In this document: in pieces, positions 30,635 to 40,610 of the stretch
Layout of the letters: the number at the start of each line of letters is the position of its first letter
Numbering within the stretch: position 1 is the stretch's first letter
Origin: Zygosaccharomyces rouxii
Taxonomy: Eukaryota; Ascomycota; Saccharomycetes; Saccharomycetales; Saccharomycetaceae
Length of the DNA: 64,000 bases
NCBI RefSeq assembly: GCF_000026365.1
Contig: NC_012995.1
Span: 994,501-1,058,500 of the forward strand
Direction: 5' to 3'
Position numbers and translations under genes: made by a program
The notes under the pieces: generated by a model
Database searches by the model: none
What the model saw: the letters and a program-made list of their open reading frames with translations, nothing else
Told to the model about the DNA's origin: nothing

Positions 30635-31966
30635 TTATTTTGTAGATAAACAGTTATCGGTGTTACAGTTAGCGACTTCATCTACCAAACAGTGCGATTC
30701 TACCGAAGTTGCACCGTAAGACGATTGAGGGGCTTCTGGCGTTGATGGCATTGTCGATGACATTACTTGATGAGAAGGATCCGTATCTCTTGTAGTTACA
30801 TTCGGGCTTTCTCCATCATCCAGAAATTCCGGCTGTACAGTAGCTGAATGAATACCGTAGTTATGGAATATACTACGAATTAATTTTGCAACAACGACGA
30901 ATTGCGAAGGTGTAGAATTAATTTGAACGTGAATGGAAGCGATGTAAAGCGATTCAGTTAAATTCCAAATATGAAAATCGTGAACAGAAAGAACACCAGG
31001 AACTTTTAATACTTGAGCCTTAACTTCATCAGCTGAAATCGTAGAAGGTGTTGCTTGCAAAAGAATACGACCCGATTTTCTTGATAATGGCAAAGCAGAC
31101 GCAAAGATCAGACAAGTGATAATTAGTGAAACGGCAGGGTCAGTATATTGTTTCCAAGAATAGTCCGTCTTCCAAATAACTAAAGCTGCAAGGATCACAC
31201 CAATGTTACCCAGAGCGTCGCCTGCAACGTGTAGGAATACACCATGCATGTTCAGAGAAGTTGGAGATTTTGAATGGTCTTTTTTAAGATGCGAAGCTGC
31301 TTCTAATTCTCTCTGTCTGGCCAACAAACCCGTACTTTCAGTCGACATTCTCTCAACAACACTTTGAGGCCAAATGTCACCAATATTATCATTAGATGGA
31401 TCAATACTCGAATTACTAGCATTACGACCAATGGTTTGATAGAAATTTTGTTCTCTCTCCAATTCCAATAATTCATCATCCGCGTGCGAATGCGAATGCG
31501 AGGTATGATGTTCTTCATCACCATGAGAATGATCACTACCACCATGGGAATGGCCATGATCGTGGAAAATGGCTAATCCTACAATATTTGAACACAATCC
31601 GGCAATACCGACAATAAGAACTAATTTAGGATTTTCAATGTTGGGGGGATCTAATAACCTTTGTAAGGCTTCGACAAAAATGGTAAAGCACAATGCAATC
31701 AAGAAAATTGCATTGACAAGGGCTCCTAAAATTTCGGCCCTTTTCCAGCCATACGTATATTTGGAATCGGGATTTCTATTCTTCGAGACATTGACTGCCC
31801 AAAGCGCAACTAACAATGAAATCACGTCATTTAACATGTGGAAAGAATCTGCAATTAATGCCAATGATTTTGACATATATCCGATTGTAATTTCTAAAAG
31901 AAAGAAAATCGAATCTAACGCCAATAACGAGATCAACCTAAATTCCTTGGCTGTTAGAGTAACCAT
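30635..31966 (-). CDS. ZRC1: Vacuolar zinc/cobalt transporter, cation diffusion facilitator
   Basis: 443 aa from ATG at 31966 (MVTLTAKEFRL); S. cerevisiae Zrc1 is 442. Cation diffusion facilitator that exchanges H+ for Zn2+ (and Co2+) at the vacuole membrane for storage and detoxification. Six membrane helices are seen; TM2 has the metal-binding HMLND and TM5 the HVAGDALGN pair. A His-rich cytosolic loop (about 135-165, HDHGHSHGG and HSHSHAD pieces) lies between TM4 and TM5, and the C-terminal domain carries VHDFHIWNLTES. The tail CLVDEVANCNTDNCL is the Zrc1 ending. As the pre-duplication gene it is equally orthologous to ZRC1 and COT1. Confidence 0.96.
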   Translation of the reverse strand: MVTLTAKEFRLISLLALDSIFFLLEITIGYMSKSLALIADSFHMLNDVISLLVALWAVNVSKNRNPDSKYTYGWKRAEILGALVNAIFLIALCFTIFVEALQRLLDPPNIENPKLVLIVGIAGLCSNIVGLAIFHDHGHSHGGSDHSHGDEEHHTSHSHSHADDELLELEREQNFYQTIGRNASNSSIDPSNDNIGDIWPQSVVERMSTESTGLLARQRELEAASHLKKDHSKSPTSLNMHGVFLHVAGDALGNIGVILAALVIWKTDYSWKQYTDPAVSLIITCLIFASALPLSRKSGRILLQATPSTISADEVKAQVLKVPGVLSVHDFHIWNLTESLYIASIHVQINSTPSQFVVVAKLIRSIFHNYGIHSATVQPEFLDDGESPNVTTRDTDPSHQVMSSTMPSTPEAPQSSYGATSVESHCLVDEVANCNTDNCLSTK

Positions 31967-33670
31967 GATGGGAGATGCAGCCAATAGGTCTATCTAGCTA
32001 AGATTCTTGATAACTAAGGCACAGAGTATATCACTCTTGAAGAACTATCTTTTATAGCTATTGTCAGTGTAATTCCACAATAGACCTTGTATTCATCAGG
32101 GTGCTTAGAGAATCTATACGTTTTAATAATCCAATTCGATGGATTACCCTTACCTCTTGACACAAGTAAGAAAAATATCCTGCTCGTCAAATATGATCAA
32201 AGGAGTCTAAGTATGTAAATACGTTTAGCTGAAACGGAGAGTAGTTGCAGGAATTGGCAACACTGGTTTATGCTACCGTAGAAGATACAGCTTTTCAAGA
32301 GCTTTTCGACGATTTATTTCAACACTGATTGGCCCATGCGTCAAAACCACGACCTGTGTTTGCTATCTGCGTAGTGCACAATTTCAGAAAGATTACACAG
32401 CAGTATTGATATAAAATTACAGTAGTTTCAAGCGGGTAACCTTAAGAATGTTCTGCGTATATTTGCCAAGGACAGCCTTACGGCTAAAAGGAGCGCCGAA
32501 ATCAGATTCGGAGTGATTTACACCCAAATCATATCACTTATCACGTAAACCATCTCCAATTACACGTGACAGAAACACTTGGTATCCGCACGTGATATTA
32601 TTTTAAGAAGAGGAAACGAGGAAAAAAGAAAAGAGCACCACATGCATTCCCCCTGCATCGGCAGCCTTCATTTTCGTTCCTCTACCCATCATATGTGTAT
32701 GTGAGTCGATGGCTAGACTTTGTATGAAGGCCGTTTACTAAGCCCCAATGATGTCCCCTTACGTGTCAAACGATAGGAACTGGGAACTGGAGAATTTGGA
32801 ACTCGGAACCTATTCCACTTTCAACTCGATGTTCGACCTCGACCTCGAGCGAGCTCCGGAACTCACCGGGATAGACAGTTTTCGAATTTCCTTACCGTTT
32901 TGAGCGAGGAATTATATTTCCGGTTCGAGTAGACTTACTAGTTTTCTGTCTCGAAGACTTCAAAGACCACTTCTGCGAAAATTCCACGGGGTATTTGGAA
33001 ACAAAAGAAATGGAGAAAAGAAAAAAAAAGTACAATAGATATTGTATGGTAAATCCTGAATTTCGCCGAACAAATAGCCGGCGGTGATTGCTGCATCAGG
33101 TAACTACATGAATTGCATACGAAGAATTCTGGCCAGGATCGACAGTCATTGTGTTCGAGAAGAATGGCGGGGGAGGAAATCATGAAAGAAGAAAAAAAAA
33201 AGAAAAAACCGGCTACTCGAAGTGGGATGTGAGTTCTAATGTTCTAATGCATGATCGATGTGACAGTATCCGAAGTGATAGTAATAGGAGTGGTAAAGTA
33301 ACACCAATGGGGCTAGTAATACCTGAGGTGATTGGGTCTGGTTGAGGAATCGTTAAGTCTAGACGCTTTTGTTACGCCACCTTTGAATAATCAAGAAACT
33401 ATTACACTATGACTTTATGATACCGCAGATTCAAAGTTTGATGAAAAGAAAAAAAAAAATGATGGGGGAGAAGGTGTTTGAAATCATATATAAGAGATGC
33501 CGCCACCAGTCTTCATACCTCTCGATTCGATTTATCATTTATCTGCATCTATAAAGATAAGACAAAATATCCAAGGAATACAAACAGTCCACTCCTTACA
33601 ATAAAAACTAATTTTATTGATACCCCATTCACTAAGTTCATTAATTTAACTATTCTTCACTCATTAAAAA
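31967..33670. promoter_or_regulatory. ZRC1 / SUN-gene divergent intergenic region
   Basis: 1.70 kb. Near ZRC1: a Reb1-type CGGGTAA (32434-32440), an imperfect Zap1-like ACCTTAAGAAT (32439-32449, 8 of 11 positions) and two CACGTGA boxes (32563, 32589). CCTCGAGCGAG at about 32848-32858 resembles the CTCGAG boxes at 29.9 kb. Near the SUN gene: TATATAAG at 33487-33494. Short open frames here look random. Confidence 0.5.
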
Positions 33671-34588
33671 ATGCTTTTCAACTCCCAGTTGTTCGTCGCT
33701 CTAGGTCTTTTCGCCTCCTCTCTCGCTGCTCCGGCCGCTGAAGATGGTCACCAACACATGCACGCTAAGCGTGGTGGTACTTGCCAATTCCCAAATTACA
33801 ATGGTATGGTCGCAGTTCAAACTGGTGGCCAAAACGCTGGCTGGGCTATGTCCCCTGATCAAACCTGTTCTCAAGGATCCTGGTGCCCATACGCTTGTCA
33901 ACCAGGTCAATTGATGGGTCAATGGGATACTTCTGTTACCACTTACTCATACCCAGGCTCCCAAAACGGTGGTCTGTACTGTGATGACAGTGGTAACTTG
34001 CAAAAGAAAAACCAAAACAAGGACTACTGTTATGATGGTGCTGGTACTGTTTCTGCTCAAAACAATGCCGGTAACGATGTTGCCTTCTGTCAAACCGTTT
34101 TGCCAGGTAACGAAAACATGTTGATCCCAACAAATGTCGGTGGTGGTAGTAACCAAGTTCTAGCTGTTCCAGGTCCTGACTACTTCGCATCTACTGCTGC
34201 TCACTACTACATCAACCCACCAGGTGTTTCCACTCAAGATGCATGCCAATGGGGTGATGAGAGCCATGCTCAAGGTAACTGGGCTCCTTACGTTGCAGGT
34301 GCTAACCAAGATAACAACGGTGACACTTTTGTGAAGATCGGTTGGAATCCTATTTACACTGGTAGTAACTTGGCTAACAACAAACCAAACTTTGGTATCA
34401 AGGTTACCTGTGATGGTGGTGACTGTGATGGGTTACCATGCTCTATCGACCCATCCAAGGGCTCTGTTAACAGTGTCAGCAGTCAACAATCTTCTAGCGG
34501 TGCTGGTGGTGGTGACTTCTGTGTGGTCACTGCTAAGAGCGGTTCTAAGGCTCAAATTGAAGTCTTCAGTGCTGGTGGTAACAACTAA
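33671..34588 (+). CDS. Secreted SUN-family cell wall protein
   Basis: 305 aa. An N-terminal signal peptide (MLFNSQLFVALGLFASSLAAPA) leads to a KR site (residues 34-35, AKR) like a Kex2 cleavage point, then the SUN/GH132 domain from about 38 to the end with its Cys motifs (CQFPNYNGMVAVQ, NAGWAMSPDQTCSQGSWCPYACQPGQ, AHYYINPPGVSTQDACQWG, PCSIDPSKG; separate pieces). Sun4, Sim1, Uth1 and Nca3 act in wall separation and have beta-glucan affinity. The lack of a long Ser/Thr-rich N-terminal region and the position between ZRC1 and COA6 point to YMR244W rather than SUN4. A TATA box about 180 bp upstream suggests regulated, strong expression. Confidence 0.92.
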   Translation: MLFNSQLFVALGLFASSLAAPAAEDGHQHMHAKRGGTCQFPNYNGMVAVQTGGQNAGWAMSPDQTCSQGSWCPYACQPGQLMGQWDTSVTTYSYPGSQNGGLYCDDSGNLQKKNQNKDYCYDGAGTVSAQNNAGNDVAFCQTVLPGNENMLIPTNVGGGSNQVLAVPGPDYFASTAAHYYINPPGVSTQDACQWGDESHAQGNWAPYVAGANQDNNGDTFVKIGWNPIYTGSNLANNKPNFGIKVTCDGGDCDGLPCSIDPSKGSVNSVSSQQSSSGAGGGDFCVVTAKSGSKAQIEVFSAGGNN

Positions 34589-34914
34589 GGACATTCTCAC
34601 TCACTATGATATCGGAACTATCGCGTTTTATTGGTTCTTTTATGTATTTAGGTTGTATATAGGTTAGGTTATAGACATTTCAAAGGTTTTTTTTCAACTT
34701 ATCGTTACTACTACTATACCCTGACTCAAACTGATATACGGCTGAACCTAGCTCGGAGTAAGTGACTCATGAAAATGTATTAAGATATTAGAAAAACAGA
34801 AAAAAAGCATCAAGTGTTTCGAACAAATGACGACAAACAATTATTAGAGCAAAAGCAAATGAAAAGGAAAAGGTATTAGGAGATCAGTGTATTAGGAATT
34901 TGGAATTGATCCTT
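34589..34914. other. Convergent 3' region
   Basis: 326 bp between the SUN-gene and MRH1-like stops. One TGACTCA occurs at about 34764 but at a 3' end, so probably chance. No gene. Confidence 0.45.
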
Positions 34915-36024
34915 TTAAGCAGACTCATCCTCAGTTTCTGGTTCGGTACGAGCAGCAATGGAGTTTCTGGGAACCTGAGTCTCACCAGAATCTCTGATAG
35001 AGTTTGGACCATCAGTCTTTTCGTAGTGCAACTCGTCACTAGTACTTGCTCTGTGAGTAGTAATTTCTGGATTATGAACGGCTGAGTCGCTACGAGCAGC
35101 AGCACCTTTCCCACCAAGTGGTAATGGAGCATCCCCGGCATAAGCACCAGAAGTACCACCCCTGAGGCTGAATTCAGGCCATTCACCCCTTACGGTAATA
35201 ATCCATACTAAAATTGATGGGTAGATGGCAAATACGACCAGATCCAATATACCATAGAAGACAGCCTCAGAATCTGGTTGAATTTTGTTACCACCTTCAG
35301 AGACGGCCCAAGCAATGAAGTAGCACCAGACAATCAAGCACATGAACATCAATAGAATGAGGTAAATTCCACGAGTGCGCAAAGCTTGGACCTGTCTTTG
35401 TAAAACTAGCCCTTCTGTAACCAACATGGTAAATGCACCAATGGTCCAGTACCCCCATCTATAAGTAGATGGAATTAAAGCACCGACCAAAAGTGCTATA
35501 ACCCAAAAGTAGTGTCCAAAGATCTGAACTAACAAACTGTGAATCAAGTCCAGGACGGAAGCACTGCCCAAGGCATCCCTTTTGATGGTAGACAAAGCCG
35601 CCAAATCTTGAAGGAACAACACAATCGGCCATGATAAAAACCAGGCAATGTACTTACAATAGAAAACTTGACGAATACCTGGAGACTCACCGGTAACAGG
35701 CTTACTCACGCTAATGTGATGGAATTCAGCGTTCGTGCCCGTCCAACCCAAATTGGAAGCGTATGTAAAATATGCAAAAAACTCAAAGAATGCTATGAGA
35801 AATGGTGCCGCCAAGGAGTACCTTGACAAACCTGAACCATTTCTAACTTGGGTAACAAAGAACAATAAGACGTAGACAACAGCTAACAAACCAAAAATCG
35901 CAGTGACTGTCCACAACCAGTCAGAACCACGTTTGGTGATGTGGAAATCCAGACCGTGAGGCCTGTTAATGTGGACAGCTTGGTTACCAGCTTTAACTAA
36001 AGGTTGCTCAATTGGGGATGACAT
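34915..36024 (-). CDS. Seven-helix opsin-like membrane protein of the Mrh1/Yro2/Hsp30 family
   Basis: 369 aa. Seven hydrophobic helices between residues about 37 and 275 match the fungal Mrh1/Yro2/Hsp30 group, which is related to microbial rhodopsins and sits in the plasma membrane; the roles (acetic acid and heat stress, Pma1 modulation) are only partly known. In helix 7 the sequence ILDLVVFAIYP has Asp at the rhodopsin counter-ion position, but four residues later, where rhodopsins carry the retinal Schiff-base lysine, there is Phe, so no retinal binding is expected. The C-terminal 90 residues are hydrophilic, Ser/Thr/Glu-rich. S. cerevisiae relatives map elsewhere (YDR033W, YBR054W, YCR021C), so this is not a syntenic position that I recognise. 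Confidence 0.88.
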   Translation of the reverse strand: MSSPIEQPLVKAGNQAVHINRPHGLDFHITKRGSDWLWTVTAIFGLLAVVYVLLFFVTQVRNGSGLSRYSLAAPFLIAFFEFFAYFTYASNLGWTGTNAEFHHISVSKPVTGESPGIRQVFYCKYIAWFLSWPIVLFLQDLAALSTIKRDALGSASVLDLIHSLLVQIFGHYFWVIALLVGALIPSTYRWGYWTIGAFTMLVTEGLVLQRQVQALRTRGIYLILLMFMCLIVWCYFIAWAVSEGGNKIQPDSEAVFYGILDLVVFAIYPSILVWIITVRGEWPEFSLRGGTSGAYAGDAPLPLGGKGAAARSDSAVHNPEITTHRASTSDELHYEKTDGPNSIRDSGETQVPRNSIAARTEPETEDESA

Positions 36025-36493
36025 TTATCTCTGGTGAATTTGAAAATACCAGACTCTTGAGGAAAGGGAAAGATCCTAAAAGTAGAAGATCACATAGAAG
36101 TATCGCATCTTTATATACCAACTCATCCCAGGCAATCCTGGCTAGAATATAAATTGAATAACAATAACAATAACAATAAAAATAAAAATAGAAATAAGAT
36201 AGTAATAATAATAATAGCAGATTCGAGGACTCACCCCAGATGTCCCTCATCCATACTCTAACCCCCCCGTAAATTCTATGTATGTAGTATATTCTTGCGA
36301 TGAAAGGGAGATGCAGGTATGAGAGATGCGATGAGATGCGATGAGCTCGACTATACACAGCGCACTACTTACATGAATATGAAAAAAGAGGGATATACCG
36401 TTACCAGGAACAGAAAAAAAATCAGGAGAATGTAGATATTGTGATCAATATGACTATGGTTCTAATGATTATGATGGGTGAGTAAGCACACAT
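36025..36493. promoter_or_regulatory. MRH1-like gene promoter and COA6 3' region
   Basis: 469 bp. Contains an AATAAC/AAAAAT microsatellite (about 36155-36195), GATGCGATGAGATGCGATGAGC (about 36325-36346, two PAC-like units) and AT-rich sequence. No gene. Confidence 0.5.
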
Positions 36494-36835
36494 CTAACGA
36501 TTTCTAGGGGTTCCCTCTAACTGCGATGATGGAGTCAAATTAACGACTTGTGCATTATCCTTTTCCACCTTCTCCAAAAATTGTCTCTTTTGATAATCGA
36601 CTAATCTCTTTTCCTTGAAATATTTCACCCAACTGTTTGCACAATTCTCTTCAAATGAGTGCTCTTGGTTACCACATTCCTTTGAAACATCCTTTGAACG
36701 CTTAGGATCCAGTGCATTAACAACTCCAATTTTGTCCAGACATGTAAAGAATTCGTCCCTTGAATCCCAGCACTGCTTACGCTGGGAACGGGTGTTTGGC
36801 ATTTTGTCATCGTTATCTTTAGTAAACCATCCCAT
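36494..36835 (-). CDS. COA6: Cytochrome c oxidase assembly factor Coa6
   Basis: 113 aa; twin-Cys protein of the mitochondrial intermembrane space required for copper insertion at the CuA site of Cox2. The CX9C motif (CWDSRDEFFTC, residues 22-32) and the CX10C motif (CGNQEHSFEENC, about 54-65) are spaced as in COA6. The conserved KYFKEKR and KRQFLEK helices follow. S. cerevisiae YMR244C-A is 104 aa and holds the same position and strand between YMR244W and FAA4. Import is by the Mia40 pathway, so no presequence is expected. A PAC-like GCGATGAGCT occurs at about 37019. Confidence 0.95.
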   Translation of the reverse strand: MGWFTKDNDDKMPNTRSQRKQCWDSRDEFFTCLDKIGVVNALDPKRSKDVSKECGNQEHSFEENCANSWVKYFKEKRLVDYQKRQFLEKVEKDNAQVVNLTPSSQLEGTPRNR

Positions 36836-37801
36836 ACTACACGATACTATACTATCACTATACTACAATATGCTTTCCTAAGCAATGCTATATTATGCTA
36901 TGCGCTACACTGTGTGGTTTGTTTGGTTTTCTTTGTATGTATTTCTAAATGTGATGAGGTGAATGAAGGTGTGCATTCTTTTTAGTTTTTTTTCACGCTA
37001 CATGATTTGCACTGCTCTGCGATGAGCTCCAAATCCATATGCACTGAATAACAAGAGAGCAACTACAGCAAGTACGCTAAGCTGTCAGGGCTGGTTAGCG
37101 GCTGCTTGTCCCGTCCCGACTAATAAGTACGGGGGCATGATCTTCCTTGTTTGCAGGAAGTCTCAAGGCACCGGCCAACATGGGGAAATCAATAAACGGG
37201 ATAGTATGTATTAGTTAAGAAACGTATATTGATTAGAATAGTAAGCTGATTAGGGAGAAGGATGCAGTTGCTAATACTTATGCAGCGCAACTTCCCAGTA
37301 TAGTCAGCTAGGGAGGGCTAGGGAGAGATATATACGGACCTTTACTTTTGTACAGGCAAAAAAGGTCAAATCTCATGGACGATTCGTTCTAAGTGACCAA
37401 GGGAAAAACAAACGTACACAACGATAAAACATACACATGACTTTCACGTGTACGCATAACACGTGAAAAACACGTGTACGCATAACACGTGAAAAACACG
37501 TGGAAAATATTACCCGGATTGTTGATAGCAAAAACAAAACAAAAAACTTTTTGGGCCGGAAAAAAAAAAAAAAAAATCCAACAAGTTTACTGTTCGTAGC
37601 CCTTAATGATCATATGAGAAGACGACACACCCATCCAAACGAGAGATAAAAGGGCGATCGATTTATAATTTCTCGTAGCAAGGAAAGGAAAGTTATAACT
37701 TGTGTCTTTGTCAACTCCGTCTCACATTCTTCTATTTTATTATTTTATTTTATTTTATTTGATTTGGTTTTAGTGCGTACTGCATTGCATCAAGATTGAA
37801 T
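36836..37801. promoter_or_regulatory. COA6 / FAA4 divergent promoter region
   Basis: 966 bp. CTAGGGAG repeats (about 37309-37327), the five-site CACGTG array (37445-37502), a Reb1-type TTACCCG (37510-37516), an A18 run (37561-37577) and a TTTTA-rich leader before FAA4. No gene is seen. Confidence 0.6.
37445..37502. promoter_or_regulatory. CACGTG array, 26 bp tandem unit
   Basis: Five CACGTG palindromes at 37445, 37460, 37471, 37486 and 37497. The first, third and fifth are 26 bp apart, as are the second and fourth, so a 26 bp unit (CACGTGTACGCATAACACGTGAAAAA split at 20 bases: CACGTGTACGCATAACACGT, GAAAAA) is repeated. Candidates are Cbf1, Tye7 or the lipid regulator Ino2-Ino4, whose motif resembles ACACGTGAAA. 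The array is 300-355 bp before FAA4. Confidence 0.8.
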
Positions 37802-39889
37802 ATGACTAAGTTCACTGTAGAAGTCGGAAAGCCAGCAAACTCTCATGAGACTGCTCCAAGAAGAAATCGTAATGCTGTCAAGGCTCCAGTTAAGAGACCA
37901 TTGAACACAACTTGTAACACTGTTTATGAGTTTGCATTGGAATGTTTCACTAAAAGGGGCGATGCTCCTGCTATGGCATGGAGAGATTTGATCGACATTC
38001 ATGTCGAAAAGAAGATGGTTAGCAAAAAAGTTGGTGGTAAAGAAACGCAAGTAGAAAAGGAATGGATGTATTACGAAATGACCAAGTACCATGGTAACAC
38101 TTATAACGAGTTGACCTCCATCATGCACAATTTAGGCCGTGGTTTTGTTAAAATGGGTCTACAACCAAATGGTGTTGATAAATTACACATCTATGCCGCT
38201 ACTTCTCACAAATGGATGAAAACTTTCCTAGCGGCACAATCTCAAGCTATTCCTGTAGTGACTGCGTATGATACTTTAGGTGAACGTGGTTTGCTACATT
38301 CAATGGTGCAGACAAATACAAGTGCTGTCTTTACGGATAACAATCTATTGCATACTTTGATCAATCCATTGAAAACGGCTAAGGATATTAAGTACATTAT
38401 TACTTTTGAAAAAGTCGATCCAAAGGATAAAAGACAAAATGGTCTTTACTACAAGGAAGCCAAGGAAAGCATGGATAAAATTTTGGAAATTAGACCTGAT
38501 GTGAAAATCTACAGTTTTGAAGAGGTTTTAGCTATGGGTGAAAGTGCTAAGAATGAAATCGATCCTCATCCACCAAAACCAGAAGATTTATCATGTATCA
38601 TGTATACTTCTGGTTCTACCGGTGATCCAAAGGGTGTTGTTCTAAAGCATGCCAATTTAGTTTCTGGTATTGGTGGTCTTTCGGTGAACGTTGATGGTTT
38701 GGTGACCGCTAAAGATCGTATCATTTGCTTCTTACCATTAGCTCACATTTTCGAAATGGTTTTTGAACTGTTGAATTTCTACTGGGGTTCACTTTTGTCA
38801 TATGCGACTGTGAAAACATTGAGTAATGGCTCCATGCGTAATTGTAAAGGTGATTTAGCTGAATTGAAACCAACTGTTATGGTCGGAGTTGCTGCAGTTT
38901 GGGAAACCGTTAGAAAGGGTATTTTGGCTCAAATCTCTAAATTGCCAAGTTTCAAAAGAAGAATCTTCTGGTCAGCTTACCATGCTAAACTCGGCATGAA
39001 AAAATATCATATCCCTGGTGGTGATGCCGTCGGTAACATGGTTTTTGGACCTATTAAGGAAGCCACTGGTGGTTGCCTAAGATATATACTAAACGGTGGT
39101 TCCAGAATTAGTATTGATGCTCAACAGTTCATTAGCAATGTGATTTGTCCAATGTTGATCGGTTATGGTTTAACCGAAACTTGTGCTAACGCAACTGTCT
39201 TGGAACCAGCTGGATTTGAATATGGTTATGCAGGTACGTTAACCGGTGCAATCACTGGTAAATTAGTAGACGTAGAAGAACTAGGCTATTTCGCTAAGAA
39301 CAACCAGGGTGAATTATGGATTAAAGGTGACCCTGTTCTTTCCGAGTATTACAAGAATCCAGAAGAGACCCATGATGCTCTAACAAAGGATGGTTGGTTC
39401 CAAACCGGTGATGTTGCCGAGTGGACACCAGATGGTCAATTACGTATTATTGACAGAAAGAAGAACTTGGTCAAGACTTTGAATGGTGAATATATTGCTT
39501 TAGAGAAACTAGAATCCATTTACAGGTCCAACTCTTATGTCGATAACATCTGTGTCTATGCGGATCAGAACAAGGTGAAACCGGTCGGTATCGTGGTTCC
39601 AAATGTGGGTCCAATTACACAATTGGCTCAACAACTAGGTCTTCTGAAAAATGAAAATCAAACTGTTGAATCTCACTACCAAGATAACAAATTGCGTAAC
39701 GCTGTTCTAGAGAATTTGTTGAAGTCAGGTAAAAGCCAAGGTCTAAAAGGGATCGAGATGTTGCAAGGTGTTGTTCTATTTGACGGTGAATGGACTCCTC
39801 AAAGTGGTTACATCACCGCTGCTGCTAAGCTAAAGAGAAAGGAAATTTTGGCTGCCGTTCAAGACCAGGTCGACGAAGTATACGCCTAA
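37802..39889 (+). CDS. FAA4: Long-chain fatty acyl-CoA synthetase
   Basis: 695 aa from ATG at 37802 (MTKFTVEVGK); a TTG two codons upstream is in frame but not used. It activates C12-C18 fatty acids with ATP and CoA at the ER and lipid droplets, feeding lipid synthesis and import. The AMP-binding P-loop YTSGSTGDPKGVVL (about 268-281), the GYGLTET motif and the FACS signature WFQTGDVAEWTPDG-RIIDRKKNLVK (about 535-560) are intact. S. cerevisiae has the paralogues FAA1 and FAA4; position next to COA6 matches FAA4 (YMR246W). The E-box array upstream suggests lipid- or phosphate-linked control. Confidence 0.96.
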   Translation: MTKFTVEVGKPANSHETAPRRNRNAVKAPVKRPLNTTCNTVYEFALECFTKRGDAPAMAWRDLIDIHVEKKMVSKKVGGKETQVEKEWMYYEMTKYHGNTYNELTSIMHNLGRGFVKMGLQPNGVDKLHIYAATSHKWMKTFLAAQSQAIPVVTAYDTLGERGLLHSMVQTNTSAVFTDNNLLHTLINPLKTAKDIKYIITFEKVDPKDKRQNGLYYKEAKESMDKILEIRPDVKIYSFEEVLAMGESAKNEIDPHPPKPEDLSCIMYTSGSTGDPKGVVLKHANLVSGIGGLSVNVDGLVTAKDRIICFLPLAHIFEMVFELLNFYWGSLLSYATVKTLSNGSMRNCKGDLAELKPTVMVGVAAVWETVRKGILAQISKLPSFKRRIFWSAYHAKLGMKKYHIPGGDAVGNMVFGPIKEATGGCLRYILNGGSRISIDAQQFISNVICPMLIGYGLTETCANATVLEPAGFEYGYAGTLTGAITGKLVDVEELGYFAKNNQGELWIKGDPVLSEYYKNPEETHDALTKDGWFQTGDVAEWTPDGQLRIIDRKKNLVKTLNGEYIALEKLESIYRSNSYVDNICVYADQNKVKPVGIVVPNVGPITQLAQQLGLLKNENQTVESHYQDNKLRNAVLENLLKSGKSQGLKGIEMLQGVVLFDGEWTPQSGYITAAAKLKRKEILAAVQDQVDEVYA

Positions 39890-40610
39890 TTTCCTTGCAT
39901 TTTGTCACTAATTGGTTCTATAGATTTATAATAAATAAATTAATTTCCCCAATTTAATTCAGGTTTGTGTGCCAGTTTTTTTTTTTTTTTTTTTTTAAGA
40001 TTAAGATTGAATTGAGAGTTTGTTCCCCGTGTATGAAACTGCATGCTATTACCAAATAAAAATCAAATAGATGAGCGATTAAACGGGAAGAGGTATAATC
40101 TACGATTTCACCATCTGCAGACCGCGAATGAAAAGCCCTTACCATTCAATCCCAAACTAAACCCTTCTGCAATATGAGAAACGAATCTCTTCACAACATA
40201 CCCATAAACCGACAATTCTCAGCATCACACTATATGGAAGTGAAACGTGTGTAAACGCCGAGAACTATCAAAGTACACTGCCTACCTGGAAATGGTCAAA
40301 TGTGCAAAGAACTCACACAAACGCCATCCAGGTGAGAATTCATTTTACACATCACGAGAATAACCTGGTGCTCGTTATAGAGCATGATTGAACATAAAAA
40401 TCAATTCACAATTGGATCTTGCAGCGACAAAACCGACTGCTTTAACCTCTTTCAAGAAGTGGCAGTAAAAGCTCTTCGAACTCTAGTCCCCATCGACCTT
40501 TTTATACGGTGAAAAATTTCAACATGTGCGGGTCACTTGAACTTTTTAACAATGAGATGAGATGAGATGGATTGAAGAAGCCCTATCTAGTCAGCAAGTT
40601 CTAAATTACC
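39890..40610. other. FAA4-HSH49 intergenic region with a T21 tract
   Basis: 721 bp. A run of 21 T (39976-39996) follows FAA4. RRPE TGAAAAATTT (40510-40519) and AATGAGATGAGATGAGATGG (about 40551-40570) precede HSH49. No gene or tRNA is seen between. Confidence 0.55.

Noticed and set aside
34761..34767. TGACTCA Gcn4 site
   Set aside because: It lies between two convergent gene ends, so a regulatory role is unlikely.
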